Origin: Botryotinia globosa | Taxonomy: Eukaryota > Ascomycota > Leotiomycetes > Helotiales > Sclerotiniaceae | Direction: 5' to 3' | Assembly: GCA_014898425.1 (NCBI GenBank) | Contig: RCSZ01000004.1 | Coordinates: forward strand, 2,480,001-2,544,000 | Length of the DNA stretch: 64,000 nucleotides | Part shown: positions 1 through 11,157 of the stretch, one piece after another | Numbering within the stretch: the stretch's first letter is position 1 | How the letters are laid out: every line of letters begins with the position of its first letter | Translations under genes and position numbers: made by a program | Notes under the pieces: generated by a model | Databases searched by the model: none | What the model was told of the DNA's origin: nothing | What the model saw: the letters and a program-made list of their open reading frames with translations, nothing else

Positions 1-989
1 TTTCGTTGGACTTGAATTGCTTGAGATCGTAGGCGAGACCGAGTTGCTTCCACATCCAGATGGACCATTTGGTTGGGTCATATTGATGCCATTCGATAGC
101 GTTACGGTAATCGGATGGGAATTCGTGATGGAAGTTGTGGTAACCTTCTCCAAGCGTAACGAGAGCGGTGATGACGTGATCACGAGGAGAGTTGCGGTCA
201 TCGAAAGGCTGGTCACCGAGCCAATGGGCCAAAGAGTTGACACAGAAAGTAGCTTGTTGGACGAAGAAGATTCTGAGGATACCGGCGTAGATGAAACCAC
301 CGAACCAATCACCCCAACCAAGACCAGTGACGAGACATGGGAAGACCATACCCATGAAGATAACGGTCTTGATGTAGTTGCGATGTTGCCAAACGACAAC
401 TGGGTCGTCGTTCAAATCGGAGATATCGGTACGTCCAATACGCTTTGGGTTTTGCTTCATGATCATCCATCCGAAGTGAGAGTAGAGGAGACCTTTTCGT
501 ACGGAGTATGGATCTTTATCGGTATCGGTGTATCTGTGATGAGCTCTGTGATCTCTTGACCACCATCTGATGGAACCTTCGACGGCTCCACCTCCAACAG
601 CTGCGAGGAAAATCTTTAATGGAAGTGTGGCAGAGTATGAGGAATGTGCCCAAAGTCTGTGGTAACCTGAGCAAATTTGTTAGATGTGAATCATTGTGAA
701 AAGAAATCAATTAGAGCCTACCAGCAGTAATACCCAAACCGGTCATAAAGTAGTAAAGGACAGCCCAGACAGCAGTCTTCCACTGCAAAGGAGTCCAATA
801 GGCCATAATGAGACCATAGATGGGAACTCCAACAATGAGAGTGACGTTAAGCCAGTTAACGTGTTTATACCAATTTGCCTTTGTGATTGGCTCCTCGGTG
901 ATATGAGGCTTCTTGGGGTCATACTTCTTGTTGCGATTTGGCTCAGAAGTCTTCGCCATGCTCGAAGGTTGTGACGCGTTCGAAGCCAT
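1..989 (-). CDS. OLE1: Delta-9 acyl-CoA (stearoyl-CoA) desaturase, 5' part, cut by window edge
   Basis: This integral ER-membrane enzyme puts the first double bond into palmitoyl- and stearoyl-CoA, using a di-iron centre, and supplies oleate and palmitoleate. The coding exons are 722..989 and 1..666, with an intron at 667..721 (GT..AG). The three histidine boxes of the family are visible: HRLWAH (about residues 92-97), HRAHH (about 129-133) and, further on, GYHNFHH. Hydrophobic segments precede the first box and lie between the second and third. The start is the first in-frame ATG, followed by a lysine-rich cytosolic tail. The reading frame runs off position 1 shortly after [12 protein letters not shown], so the C-terminal end, where fungal OLE1 proteins carry a fused cytochrome b5 domain, is not in the window and cannot be judged. 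Identification is firm; the symbol follows the yeast gene. Confidence 0.95.
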
Positions 990-1950
990 TTTGAACGTAT
1001 GTCGATGATATGGGGGGAAGAGAGCGTGAGGGAAGGAAAAGAAAAGAAGAAAGAGATGTGTGGAGGAGTGATTGAACTTATAAGTAGATTTGATGGTGTT
1101 TGGAAATGTACTAAATTGTACTTTCCGAACAAGGATATGTAGTGTAGGGATGGAGAATTGAATGGGTAAAGAAGTTCAAGGGAGTGGATGAATCGGTAAC
1201 TCGGTTGGGTGATCAAACGTAAGGTAAAAATGGAGCCTTTTCTTTCTATGGTGGATTTTAATATTTTTGATGGGAAAAGCTAGAAGACACTAGTAAAAGC
1301 AAGCGTGGAGCTATTTTCGCTATTTTCCTACTCCGTATAATTCTCTCGATTGATGTTTATTATTTATTTATTAAATTATTAATAAGCAGGCCAATCTATG
1401 GAGTATGGTGTCTACTTCGTATATACTTTGTAGAATCTTGAATTTTCGCCACTTGAAAGGCAAAAGGAAGATTAGACCAGGGTGAAGTGTTGAAGATGGT
1501 ATTATTATCTAGGGTATCTATATCTTCCCCTTGCTAATAAAGCATCGACATTCGTATGATATGGTTATGGTGGATGGTGGATATGTAATCAGCATTTCAA
1601 GACAATACTTCGTGCTACATCTGTTCACAGTTACGGCTCTCTCTGCTTTACTCGTACCGTGAATCAAGTGAAGTTTGGATGGAATCTTTCCTCCTTCTTC
1701 TTCTGAATGGTCATCAATAATAGACTGGTTGGCTGGCTGGCTGTGACTCCTGTGAGTGATATCCCCAAATCCCCAACGTCCCAACAGATTTCAGAATCGT
1801 GATGAATTGATTGGTTGACTAAGCGAACTTGGATAGTGTACATTCACCGGAATCTCCCACGCCGTCCATAGTGACTTTTATGATTCTATCATTCATTCCA
1901 ATTTCCTGTTGTTTCCATTGCTCACATCACAAGTGATGGAATTTATCCAG

Positions 1951-2006
1951 GTATATTGTATAGTATATTGTATAGTATATTGTATACGAAGCTAGTATAT
2001 TGTATT
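1951..2006. repeat. Imperfect tandem repeat of tagtatattgta-like units
   Basis: The unit tagtatattgta is repeated three to four times, with one interruption (cgaagc). It is an AT-rich simple repeat in non-coding DNA. Confidence 0.8.
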
Positions 2007-2055
2007 AAGAAAATCTAAAATGTCTCAACCACACCTGATTGAAAGTACCAGTCCA

Positions 2056-2090
2056 AGCACACGCACACGCACACGCACAAGCACAATACA
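2056..2090. repeat. Short CACACG simple repeat
   Basis: About four copies of the hexamer cacacg stand in a row, then decay into caagcaca. It lies in non-coding DNA. Confidence 0.75.
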
Positions 2091-5000
2091 CAAGCCACAT
2101 ATGAGACCTTCTCTTGGACCCTTATAACTTATTACTCGAGGTTCCAACTTCCGAGATCTTTAAATAACTCTGGGATCCATCATCCATCCCATTCCACTAA
2201 TCAATCCCTTGACAACCCAACGTCTCACAGCCTTAGACATGCTGGACTTCGGACCTGCATTATCGTTCCGTTAAACTTACATACTTCGTAGATACCATAT
2301 GCCTCATATACCGCTAACATAATTGCATTTTCTCTTGGTGCTGGAGATGACATCTTGATAACATCGATTTCATCACCATCTTATCCATTCCAGTCTCTTC
2401 ATCGCCACCTCAATTTATGAAACATCAACGAACAAAATCTTGGCCAAATCACCATGTTCCATTGGTCGGAAATTCAATCATCATTCTGATCCAATCAAAA
2501 TCACAGAATTGAAGATTGACCTGACACTTCACTCTCGAGTCTCGATTCCCCAACATGGAACAACCCCCAGACCACTTCCGGTTTTCACCCTTTCCCTAGT
2601 GGTGGACCAAAAATCACATCAACTTTTTTGTTGAGAAGCGGGCGGAACAGGAATAAACTACTGTACTGTACATCCATCCATACCACCGATAAGATTGTCG
2701 AGGAAAAATTGCACAAATCCTTCTTTTCTCCACAAATTTCATGCATCGAGAGTAATCCATGCAGCCACCTCCACATTCATATCCGTTACCGAGGCTGGGA
2801 ATCTCCTGTTTTTGCCACCGAAGCGGTTGTTGGTTGGTCCATCTATCCCTTCTTTGAGTAACAGTTGGTTGGTCAATGGCGTGTTCACGGAAGTTATGGA
2901 TATCCTGTCTCAGTCCGGTACCACAGTGGACACATGATCAACCCACTTTGAATGGCGTGTTTTGATAAGATCGTAAGGTTCAATGAGGCCAAATACTTTG
3001 TTGGGCATTGAGGATGCGAACACGAGAGGCGGAGAGGCGGGGTCTTCATTCAATGCAGACTACACTGCTGTGCCGATGATGATGACTTTTGGAATGGTGT
3101 ATGAAAATCTCACGACAGCATGTCTGGTTTGGAATGACATTCTACATTGTTCTTTGGTTACCGGAAAGCTGGATGGTTGCTTGCCAGAGATCTGGAAACA
3201 TATCGTTCTCCTTCAAGCGTAGCAGAAATTTCACTCCATCACTATACTTTCAGTAAAGTCATAGTACTCAAGATCGTAGAAGGTCGATCCTCAACGAGAT
3301 GTTCAAGTCAGCCATGAGCATGGCATCAATAGATCGATTCAATCATTCCATTTGCATCCTACACTACACAGAGGCAAGCATCTTTCAATATCAATTTACA
3401 TTTACTTACATTTCAAATCTCCACATTCCTGGCGAGCGATTCTACGGGTTCCGGACCCCCTCAGATATTGCGCTTGATGACTCCCCTTCCCCACCCTCAA
3501 AGCGAAATACTCTTACAAGTGGCAAAACGACTAGGTCTTATGAGCTTAAGATAACCTCCTATGAATTCTCTACGGGAACTATATTGCAAACCCCAATCCC
3601 CATTTTAAAGGAACTCTGTACAGTAGTCTGCCACCACGGCAGTGGCTCCCGGAGGGTCAGCGAGGTGTCTTCAATTATGGAGGCAAGCCCCCAAACCCCC
3701 ATAGCTCGCTACGCTCGAAAATAGAGTTGCTCTTGACATACAATTCAACACATCATGTTTGAGTTAAATGTTGAATATTTGTCGTTTGGAACATGAAAGT
3801 TTATGTAAAGTCCAGACGGAATTTGTTTGCTAAAAAGACCCTGTCCCTGATGTCCCTGGTTTTACTATTGCCCGTATTAGGCTTCTTGATTGAATTCTTG
3901 CATAACCAACACAATGCGAGAAAATTATTTGATTGTTGAGACAGCCAGAGAATGACAATGGTTCGAGTCACTGTTCCACTCACAATTTAGCAGTGGCCAT
4001 CTAGAAATGGCTCTTGCAACAATGAATACGACGGAGCTCGGAGCAGCTTCTCATACGACAGAATCTACTTTCATTAAAAGAACATTTAGAGGACGGCTTC
4101 GACGACCCAGAAGGTGTAATATCTTTCCGAATTATGTTTAAGATGAACCCAAGGTTGATGATTATTTTCTTCCACGCCAGCCGACGTCTGGGAAACAATT
4201 ACATTCACCTATCATCTCTGGCACAGCCTCCAAATATGTTGGTTTATGTGTTCACCTTCGCTACTGAGAACTACTGGAGGAATCGACCGAAAGATGAAAA
4301 TTTGGAATGAAGATATATTGTGGATGAAATGGTGCGGTCTAGAGTTACTTCAAATATGCTCACGTAGACTCAAACTAGCACAGGAACTTTTGGCTGGAAC
4401 ACTGCTCTTGATAGATTTCTTTGGGGTGGTGTTGCATATGATTACCACATACTCGGAGCTCTCGTTGAGCTGTATAGTACTCATCTCAAAAGAACCTCTC
4501 ACATTCGACTTTCTTGTTGTTCAATTCTCCTGTCAGCAATCGGGCCAAGATTGGTTTTGAAGGAGGGGAGTTGAGGTATTGTGTGGTTTTGGGGGTCGGA
4601 GCGTTGTGCTAAACAAAAGGTAAAGTGATGATTCAAATGCTTCGGGTAAGGTAAGGCTAATCTTTCAGGAACTTATGCTGATGCTTGAATAAACATGGTG
4701 TTTTAGTATGTACAGGTTGTTTTCTTTTTAACGGAGATGAAGGTTCGCAGGTACAGTTTGAAATTTACATAGTATTAATATCTAGTAATCATATCTACAT
4801 CCCAAACAACGGGCATGGCCATATACTTGTAAGCGTATCTACTTATGAGAATCATTAACTGTATTGACTCCTATGGATCGAACGAATATATAATAACCCA
4901 ACGTGCTACATGAGTAGAATATGAATTTAGATCGATTTCCAAACACTAGAGCGAAGCGAAAACCCTCCACGGCAGTGGTCTAACGGAGCGTCATTCGATT

Positions 5001-5465
5001 TCGAAGAAGATGATCCATTGCTTGAGTATGACTGAAAGTGAGACAAGCTTTTCTCATTCTTTGGTGCTAGTTACATGATAGATGATATTGATTCTGATTC
5101 TGTCAAGACTTGCCCAGGTGACCGTCAGCAAGATTCATAAGATCATGATTGGTCAAACGCGGATGATGAGTCAGCAGCCCGTCCTTAACCCCCATTGTAC
5201 GTACAACCTCGAGCTTCGATTTCAAACAGCGAATGATGTAATAAGTTATAACAACATTCTTTAGGTTCTTAAGTAATCACTATGCATATCGAGGTATGGG
5301 TGTGGGCGTTTGTAATATCATCACCGCCACTGTCTGATTGAGGCACTTTCCTTCTTGGCTGCTGCCTATGCCTCATCCACCAATATCGAATTTTCAAAGT
5401 TGAACATAGACTTCGCTCAAAATAGTACCATCATTGTGTGATAATACACGGACTGTCTGTAAGTC

Positions 5466-7814
5466 ATGTCAAAAGTCCCACCTATTCAACCAGATGAGGG
5501 AACCTCAGACATGTCCCCTGCGACATCGACCATCACCTCATCTTCGAAACCACAACGAGTACTCGCTTGTCTGCGTTGTCAACAGAGAAAGATAAAGTGT
5601 GATCGCAGATACCCTTGCTCTACCTGCGTCAAGTCACGAGTACAATGTATACCAGCAACACAACTTCCTCGTCAGCGACGACGCAGGTTTCCAGAACGAG
5701 AACTATTAGATCGTCTTCGTAAGTACGAAGATCTTCTACGCCAAAATAATATCAAGTTTGAGCCCCTTCACAAAGAGTCTCCCCAGACAGAAAGTCACAA
5801 TGATTCCGATGATGAACAGCCAAAAGGGACTACAAACATACCATCTCCATTAACTACCAGTTCTGAAAAAGCACACGAGGCTATGTATGTCATTTTCAAG
5901 AAGCTCTTTGGCCCCCACTAACAGTATTAGGAATCTGTGGCACGCTATGAGTCAAGAAGTATGATGTCAAGTCATCTCTTACATTTTGCTCTCTATTCGC
6001 TGACTGTGGCTTAGTTTCGAGAACCTGATAACATCAGTGATTCCGATGACGACGATGTGCGTGAAGCCGATGTGAAAAAAGTATGGGATCAAATATCTGA
6101 CAATGATAATTTTTTGTTTGGTTCGCGTGTATCAAACGTTGATATCTCTACTTTTCATCCCGAGCCAGTTCAAATATTCAGACTTTGGCAAATTTACCTG
6201 GAAAATGTTGATCCATTACTCAAGGTTACGCACACTCCCAGTCTCCAGGCACAGATCATAGAAGCTGCTGGTAATCTCCGGAATATTAAACCTCAGCTAG
6301 AAGCCTTAATGTTTGGCATTTATTGTGTGGCAATTTCGAGTCTCTCGTGCGAAGATTGCCAGCTTATGTTTTACGCATCAAAACCAGACCTCTTGACAAG
6401 ATATCAGTTTGGGTGTCAGCAGGGTCTATTAAATAGCGGTTTCCTACGGAACAGAGATGATCGAGACACCTTGACTGCTTTATTTTTCTACCTGGTAAGT
6501 GTAGTGGGCCACAACATATATATCTTCTAACCGTTTCAGATGTCTTTCAGAACCAAATCAGTCCCTCAGTCTCTGTCTTCCTTGCTGGCAATTGCTGTCC
6601 GGATAGCGCAACGTATGGATTGTCATAACGAATTCGCCTTATCTAAACTCAATCCGCTAGAGGCTGAGATGCGCCGAAGACTTTGGTGGTCACTTGTACT
6701 TTACGATACTCGTATCGGGGAGATCGCTGATTCTAAGCACGTCATCTTGACTCCTACATGGAGTTGTAAAGTCCCCCTTAATGCGAGCGATTCGGATTTT
6801 CATGTGAAGATGAAGAATCCTCCACAAAGTCAGCAGAAACCAACTGAGGCGATTTTTGTTGTTTTACGCGGCGAAATAGGGAACTTTATTCGAAATACCA
6901 CATTTCATCTTGATTTTAATAATCCAGCTCTAAAATCTGCAGCCAAAAATCTTCAGCATAATCCTACTACAGAAGGCAGCGAACTCGCTGATTTAGAAAA
7001 GATGGTTGAGGGAAAATATCTCAGATTCTGTGATCCGAAAAACCCACTCCATTTCACCACTATCTGGACTACACGAATGAGTCTTGCCAAATGGCATTTA
7101 GTCGAACATTGGCACTTTTCTGGCAAGAACCACTCTTCAAAAGTGGGTTTGGTGCGCGATGCTACTATCGCACACGCCCTCAATATGCTCGAATGCGATA
7201 CGAAACTCATGACATCCCCCCTGGCGAAAGGCTTCATGTGGATGTCCAACATGCATTTTCCCTTCCCTGCATACTTCCAAATCGTGCAGAACTTCAAACG
7301 CAGACCGCTGAGTCAACAAGCAGAACGCGCCTGGGAAGCAATGACGGCGAATTATGAAGCGAGATTTAATTCTACTCTGTATGATGAGATACCCGGGCCT
7401 TTTTTCCTGATTTTTGCGAAAATCATTCTGCAGGCTTGGGAGGTGAGGGAGCTGGCTTTTCGGAGTATGGGGGAGGAGATTGCGGAACCGAGGATTGTGG
7501 GGAGCGTGAGGCAGAGAATGGCAGAATTGGCGGGGATGGGAGAGGAAGGGGAGATGGGGGCGCAGAAGAATGGTGGGGAGGGGGATGGGGAGGGGGATGG
7601 TTTTTCTAGAGTGCCGTCTGTGGCTTTCTATGGGCTGGGTGATGATTTGGGATATTCTGCATCGGGACCGGCATCATCTGGCATGGAGACGTGTATAGAT
7701 ACCCCCGGAATGGGGCTGATTGATGCGGATATCAGTACGTTGGATTGGTCGGCCATGGATTGGGGAGCGGTGGATATGAATATCTCGGCCGAGGAGGGCG
7801 GTCTTCCCTTCTGA
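5466..7814 (+). CDS. Zn(II)2Cys6 transcription factor with fungal-specific regulatory domain
   Basis: Exons 5466..5884, 5931..5958, 6015..6494 and 6540..7814 join in frame to give 733 residues. The binuclear zinc cluster has cysteines at 35, 38, 45, 51, 54 and 61 (CX2CX6CX5CX2CX6C), preceded by a Ser/Thr-rich tail and followed by a basic linker and a short helix around ELLDRLRKYEDLL that resembles a dimerisation coil. The middle region (about residues 170-420) has the fungal-specific transcription factor pattern, with the hallmark MRRRLWWSLVLYD. The C-terminal end is Gly/Glu-rich and acidic, suiting an activation region. Exon 2 is only 28 nt; its inclusion restores the frame and gives the family-like stretch NLWHAMSQEFREP. 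It is a DNA-binding regulator of unknown targets. No biosynthetic gene lies next to it, so I assign no pathway. It converges on the proteasome gene. Confidence 0.9.
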
Positions 7815-9754
7815 GAAACACAGCGAGAATTCTGTGGATATTGTATTTATAGATTCATCAAGTTGCAGGTAGAATGACTATCGGTCTCTCTTCTCCTGGG
7901 TTAAATGAGATAGATAGACGTATGTATACTAGACCTACCCACACAATCAATTCAAATCATAAGTTACAATACGATTAGATTTTTCATAATTGGAGCGGGG
8001 AATCCTATATATCTGGTAGGTATCTAGGTATCTCAGTATCTATCTATCGAATAAACCAACCATCTCAATTGGAATTTCCCTTTGAAGTACAAGAGGTGTA
8101 AAAAATGGATGCGTCGGCACGACACGACAGGATAGTACTGCGATTGGGAAGGCAATGGGAGCGCATACGACAAAAAACAGCAGACCATTTGCAACCGGAG
8201 GAAATTCCACAGGGGAAATCCTACCAGTTGGGGAGTTTCTTAGGAGAGCAGAAATGCTCTGGAAATGTTATTGAAGAGACAGATATGAAACGAGAGATAA
8301 GCATAATTCACTTTTTTTCTCAACCCGCCATACAGAATCCATACATTCTCTTCTCTTCTCCGAATCCCGCCCGAAGACCCCGGGAAATATTCCTCCCACG
8401 CCGCGCTTGATAATCGCATCCCGGAGACCGGCTTGACGATATCATCGACAAGCAGAATTCAAGCAAGGTTCGAGACTAAGGAGGTTGCTAATTCTTCTGG
8501 AAACCATCTCACCATCTCACAGCGCTTGTATGATACTACGTCCGCTCTCGCAGAAAGACACACATCACCCGCTCCGGCTCCAATGCCGAGATTCCCCACA
8601 AATGCATCTCAAATATCTTTCTCCTTCTCATTCCCTCAATCTAGAAAGTCTTTCTCGCTACGTTCGCTATATTTTCAAGATTATTTCCGCCCTCCTCTTT
8701 CTTTCCACAATTTTCAACCTTTCGGAAGGAGAAATCTCGGTGTGCCTTTGATATTACGGATCTCGATGCGGTCAAGACATACGTGAAGAAAGCAGCACTG
8801 GGTGCACGGCACCCAATAGCACATGTGCGATGATACACTTGGATTACGGAGGAATTGTGACTGAAAAATCCATAGTATATAGCACGAAAAATTCGAAGAT
8901 TGTGGATGCGAGTATTTGCCTCTGTCCAGGTAGGTACGAGAGGTAATAGTCAGACAACTATATATGCGGTTGCGGAGAAGGCGGCAGAATTGGTTCGGGA
9001 TGATCATGGGATTAGGGTCTGAGCTTTGAAGTGCGTTTAGAGGTGGTGATGAGTAGTCATAGTTGAAAACTGGAAATATCTTATTCTCTTTGATCATTCT
9101 GTATCCTGGTACTTGCATACTTGAGAAGCGATGCTCTGAAGATAGCCGATCTTCAAACGCAAGCGATGAATGATTTACTGAGGGACTCTACAACTGTTCT
9201 ACAAGCGAAGGAGATTCGAGTGCTCTGGAAGGTAGTCTCAGGAGATTTATCCACCGTCCTTGTGAAGGGCCTTTCAAATCGCTGTACCGTAGAATTCAAT
9301 TCATTGAGCTCCAAAACTTCCCAGGCTTTATACAAGCAAAAACAATACTGTCAAGCATATAGTCCTCTTCGAAATCTTAGACATCTAAAGCTGGAGATCC
9401 TTTTGCCAAGAGATTTGGACAGGAATATTGAAGAATATCGTTATAAACTGACCCTACTAAGGGATAACTTAAATATAGAATTGAGGAGTTCCGAGTTTAG
9501 GATTTGACATTATTTCGTCCATTTGATTCCCTTACATTGGTAGACGGAATTCCCAGGATATTCCAGGCGTATTGCAGCTTTGAATGTTCGTAATTTTTGA
9601 GACACCGGTACTATAAGCAGAATTTAAAGTCAAGAAATCTTCCACAAGTAAGACTTCCATATGAATTAATGTCATTCATTCATGTCAATTAAGATGTCTA
9701 AAATTGACTAGTCCATGCTAGATTGAATCCAGACGTTTCTCGTTATTCGAAATC
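7815..9754. other. Intergenic region between convergent genes
   Basis: This is the shared 3' side of the Zn2Cys6 regulator and proteasome alpha-5. Most of it shows only short unrelated frames. The one stretch with protein-like composition, at 9121-9507, is listed separately. Confidence 0.6.
9121..9507 (+). pseudogene. Doubtful open frame, possibly the remnant of an unknown gene
   Basis: An open frame of about 128 codons that contains no clear start context (its first codon is TTG; the first ATG lies several residues in). Its middle (ALYKQKQYCQAYSPLRNL, then RHLKLEI) has the look of fungal proteins with an N-terminal F-box and a 'structure near a local residue list' pattern, but no F-box is seen upstream and no splice extension works. 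I cannot assign a function. It may be chance. Confidence 0.2.
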
Positions 9755-10674
9755 TTAATTCGCAGGTAAGCGTTCAACAACAGCTGCCATCTCTTCATCA
9801 GTGTAAATTCGGAAACCCTTTTCCTTGGTAACACTAGCCAATTGCACATTCTTCGAATCTAATTTCTCCTCCATGACCTGCTTCAACGTCTTCAACACCA
9901 AAGTTTCTGCCTCTTCAATTGTGAGTGACTAAGGTTTAGGTTAGCGAAAAATAATCTATAAGTGATCTTGTATTCTGTTGTACCTTGTGGAACTCATTTT
10001 GTAATTCGGCTTGAGCTCCCTCTGAACCTGAACCAATAGCCTTTGCATCATATCTATAAAAGGTTCCACTTGGCTCAGCGTGGTATAATTGTGGTCCATC
10101 CTCATCGTATCCAGCAATCAAAAGAGCAACACCAAATGGTCTACTCATGATACTCTCTTCTCCATCTGCACCCTCACCAAATCTCAATGCCAAATCACAG
10201 ATGGCTTGAGTGCAGCTCTCGACTCTTAGAGGCTCGTTATAGTGGAAGCTGTGGTTTTGAGATTCGACTCGGGCGTGTTCTACCATTGATCGTGCATCTG
10301 CTTGAAGTCCTGACATGGCACATCCAATGTGACGATCGATTTCGACAATCTTCTCAACGGAAGAGGTTTCGAGTAAAGTAGAGGTTACGCGCTTTTCGAC
10401 ACCAAGAACCACTCCACCCCCGGTTGCAACTCCTATTGCTGTTGATCCTAACTTGATGGCCTCTAGAGAGTATTCTACTTGGAACAAACGACCTTCTGGG
10501 GAAAAGGTGCTGGGATTATATTAATATTGAACTGAATTCGGGAAGCTTGTTGTAGCTGAGACTTTGACATACTTGATACCCCGATCTGCGAATTTGTTAG
10601 TTGATACAACGAAGGCATAGGCGCCGCAGAAAGCCTTCAAGTAACTCACCATATTCAGATCTTGCAATAAACAT
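9755..10674 (-). CDS. PUP2: 20S proteasome subunit alpha type 5
   Basis: A structural alpha-ring subunit of the 20S core particle, which degrades ubiquitinated proteins in cytosol and nucleus. Reading leftwards, exons are 10650..10674, 10573..10585, 9984..10509 and 9755..9928; they join in frame to 245 residues. The alpha-type N-terminal signature ([20 protein letters not shown], about residues 8-27) is restored only when the 13-nt second exon is used. Later motifs typical of alpha-5 are [12 protein letters not shown] and [15 protein letters not shown]. Length is close to yeast Pup2 (260). Alpha subunits lack the catalytic threonine, as here. The start lies 483 bp from that of the divergent GCP2 gene, so the two share a promoter region. 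Identification as an alpha subunit is certain and as alpha-5 very likely. Confidence 0.95.
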
Positions 10675-11157
10675 CTTGAGAAACAGCCGCTGGCAAAAGT
10701 TAGAGAAGGTAAGTGCTTGTTGGCGAAGAGATGAGGTTTTGATAGAATGCGCTGATCGAATGAAAATAAGTAGGTAACTTGAGGGTATTCGCAGAGAGAT
10801 AATTTCAGGACGTTGACGTTATGAACGAACAGCTTGTTGCAGAGGTTGGTAGCTATCAGATTTAGGAGCTACTTTAGGCAAGCACAGGCATGCGAAGCTA
10901 TCAAATGGCCCGTTCCTGAGGTTTTGGTAGCAAAATAACTAGGGTAAAATAGGCTTAGCGCAATCTACACGTCTCTCAAGGAAGTTTATTGTATCCAAAC
11001 GCGTGAAGAGGGGAAGATAGGACTTGTAGAAAATAAATTAACAGTCACGGCAATGGAGATATACGGTTTACTGTCGCATACAATTAGTTACCATTCTCAA
11101 TCTAAGATCTTCTCGACTTCTTCGTGCTCATAATTTACAACCCCAGATGTGATAATT
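10675..11157. promoter_or_regulatory. Shared divergent promoter of PUP2 and GCP2
   Basis: The 483 bp between the two start codons must hold both promoters. At 10689-10697 the word gctggcaaa differs at one base from GGTGGCAAA, the element bound by Rpn4 at yeast proteasome genes, but it lies only about 15 bp from the ATG, probably in the leader. I see no clear TATA box. Confidence 0.5.

Larger units (their letters stand above)
990..5465. other. Long intergenic stretch, no convincing gene
   Basis: Open frames here are short, lack family features and do not join across plausible introns. The first few hundred bases hold the desaturase promoter, read leftwards. There are two simple repeats at 1951-2006 and 2056-2090. 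The segments at about 3630-3725 and 4950-5000 share the 12-base word ccacggcagtgg and lie next to 'gagcg/cgctc' words, which may mark old transposon remnants, but I could not define ends or terminal repeats. The last few hundred bases are the likely promoter of the Zn2Cys6 regulator. Confidence 0.6.

Noticed and set aside
711..1216. Alternative minus-strand frame over the desaturase first exon and promoter
   Set aside because: It is a shadow of the real exon in another frame; the histidine-box frame is the coding one.
4970..5000. Possible tRNA (A-box-like tggtctaacgg followed by attcga)
   Set aside because: The spacing of the boxes is too short and no acceptor stem pairs.
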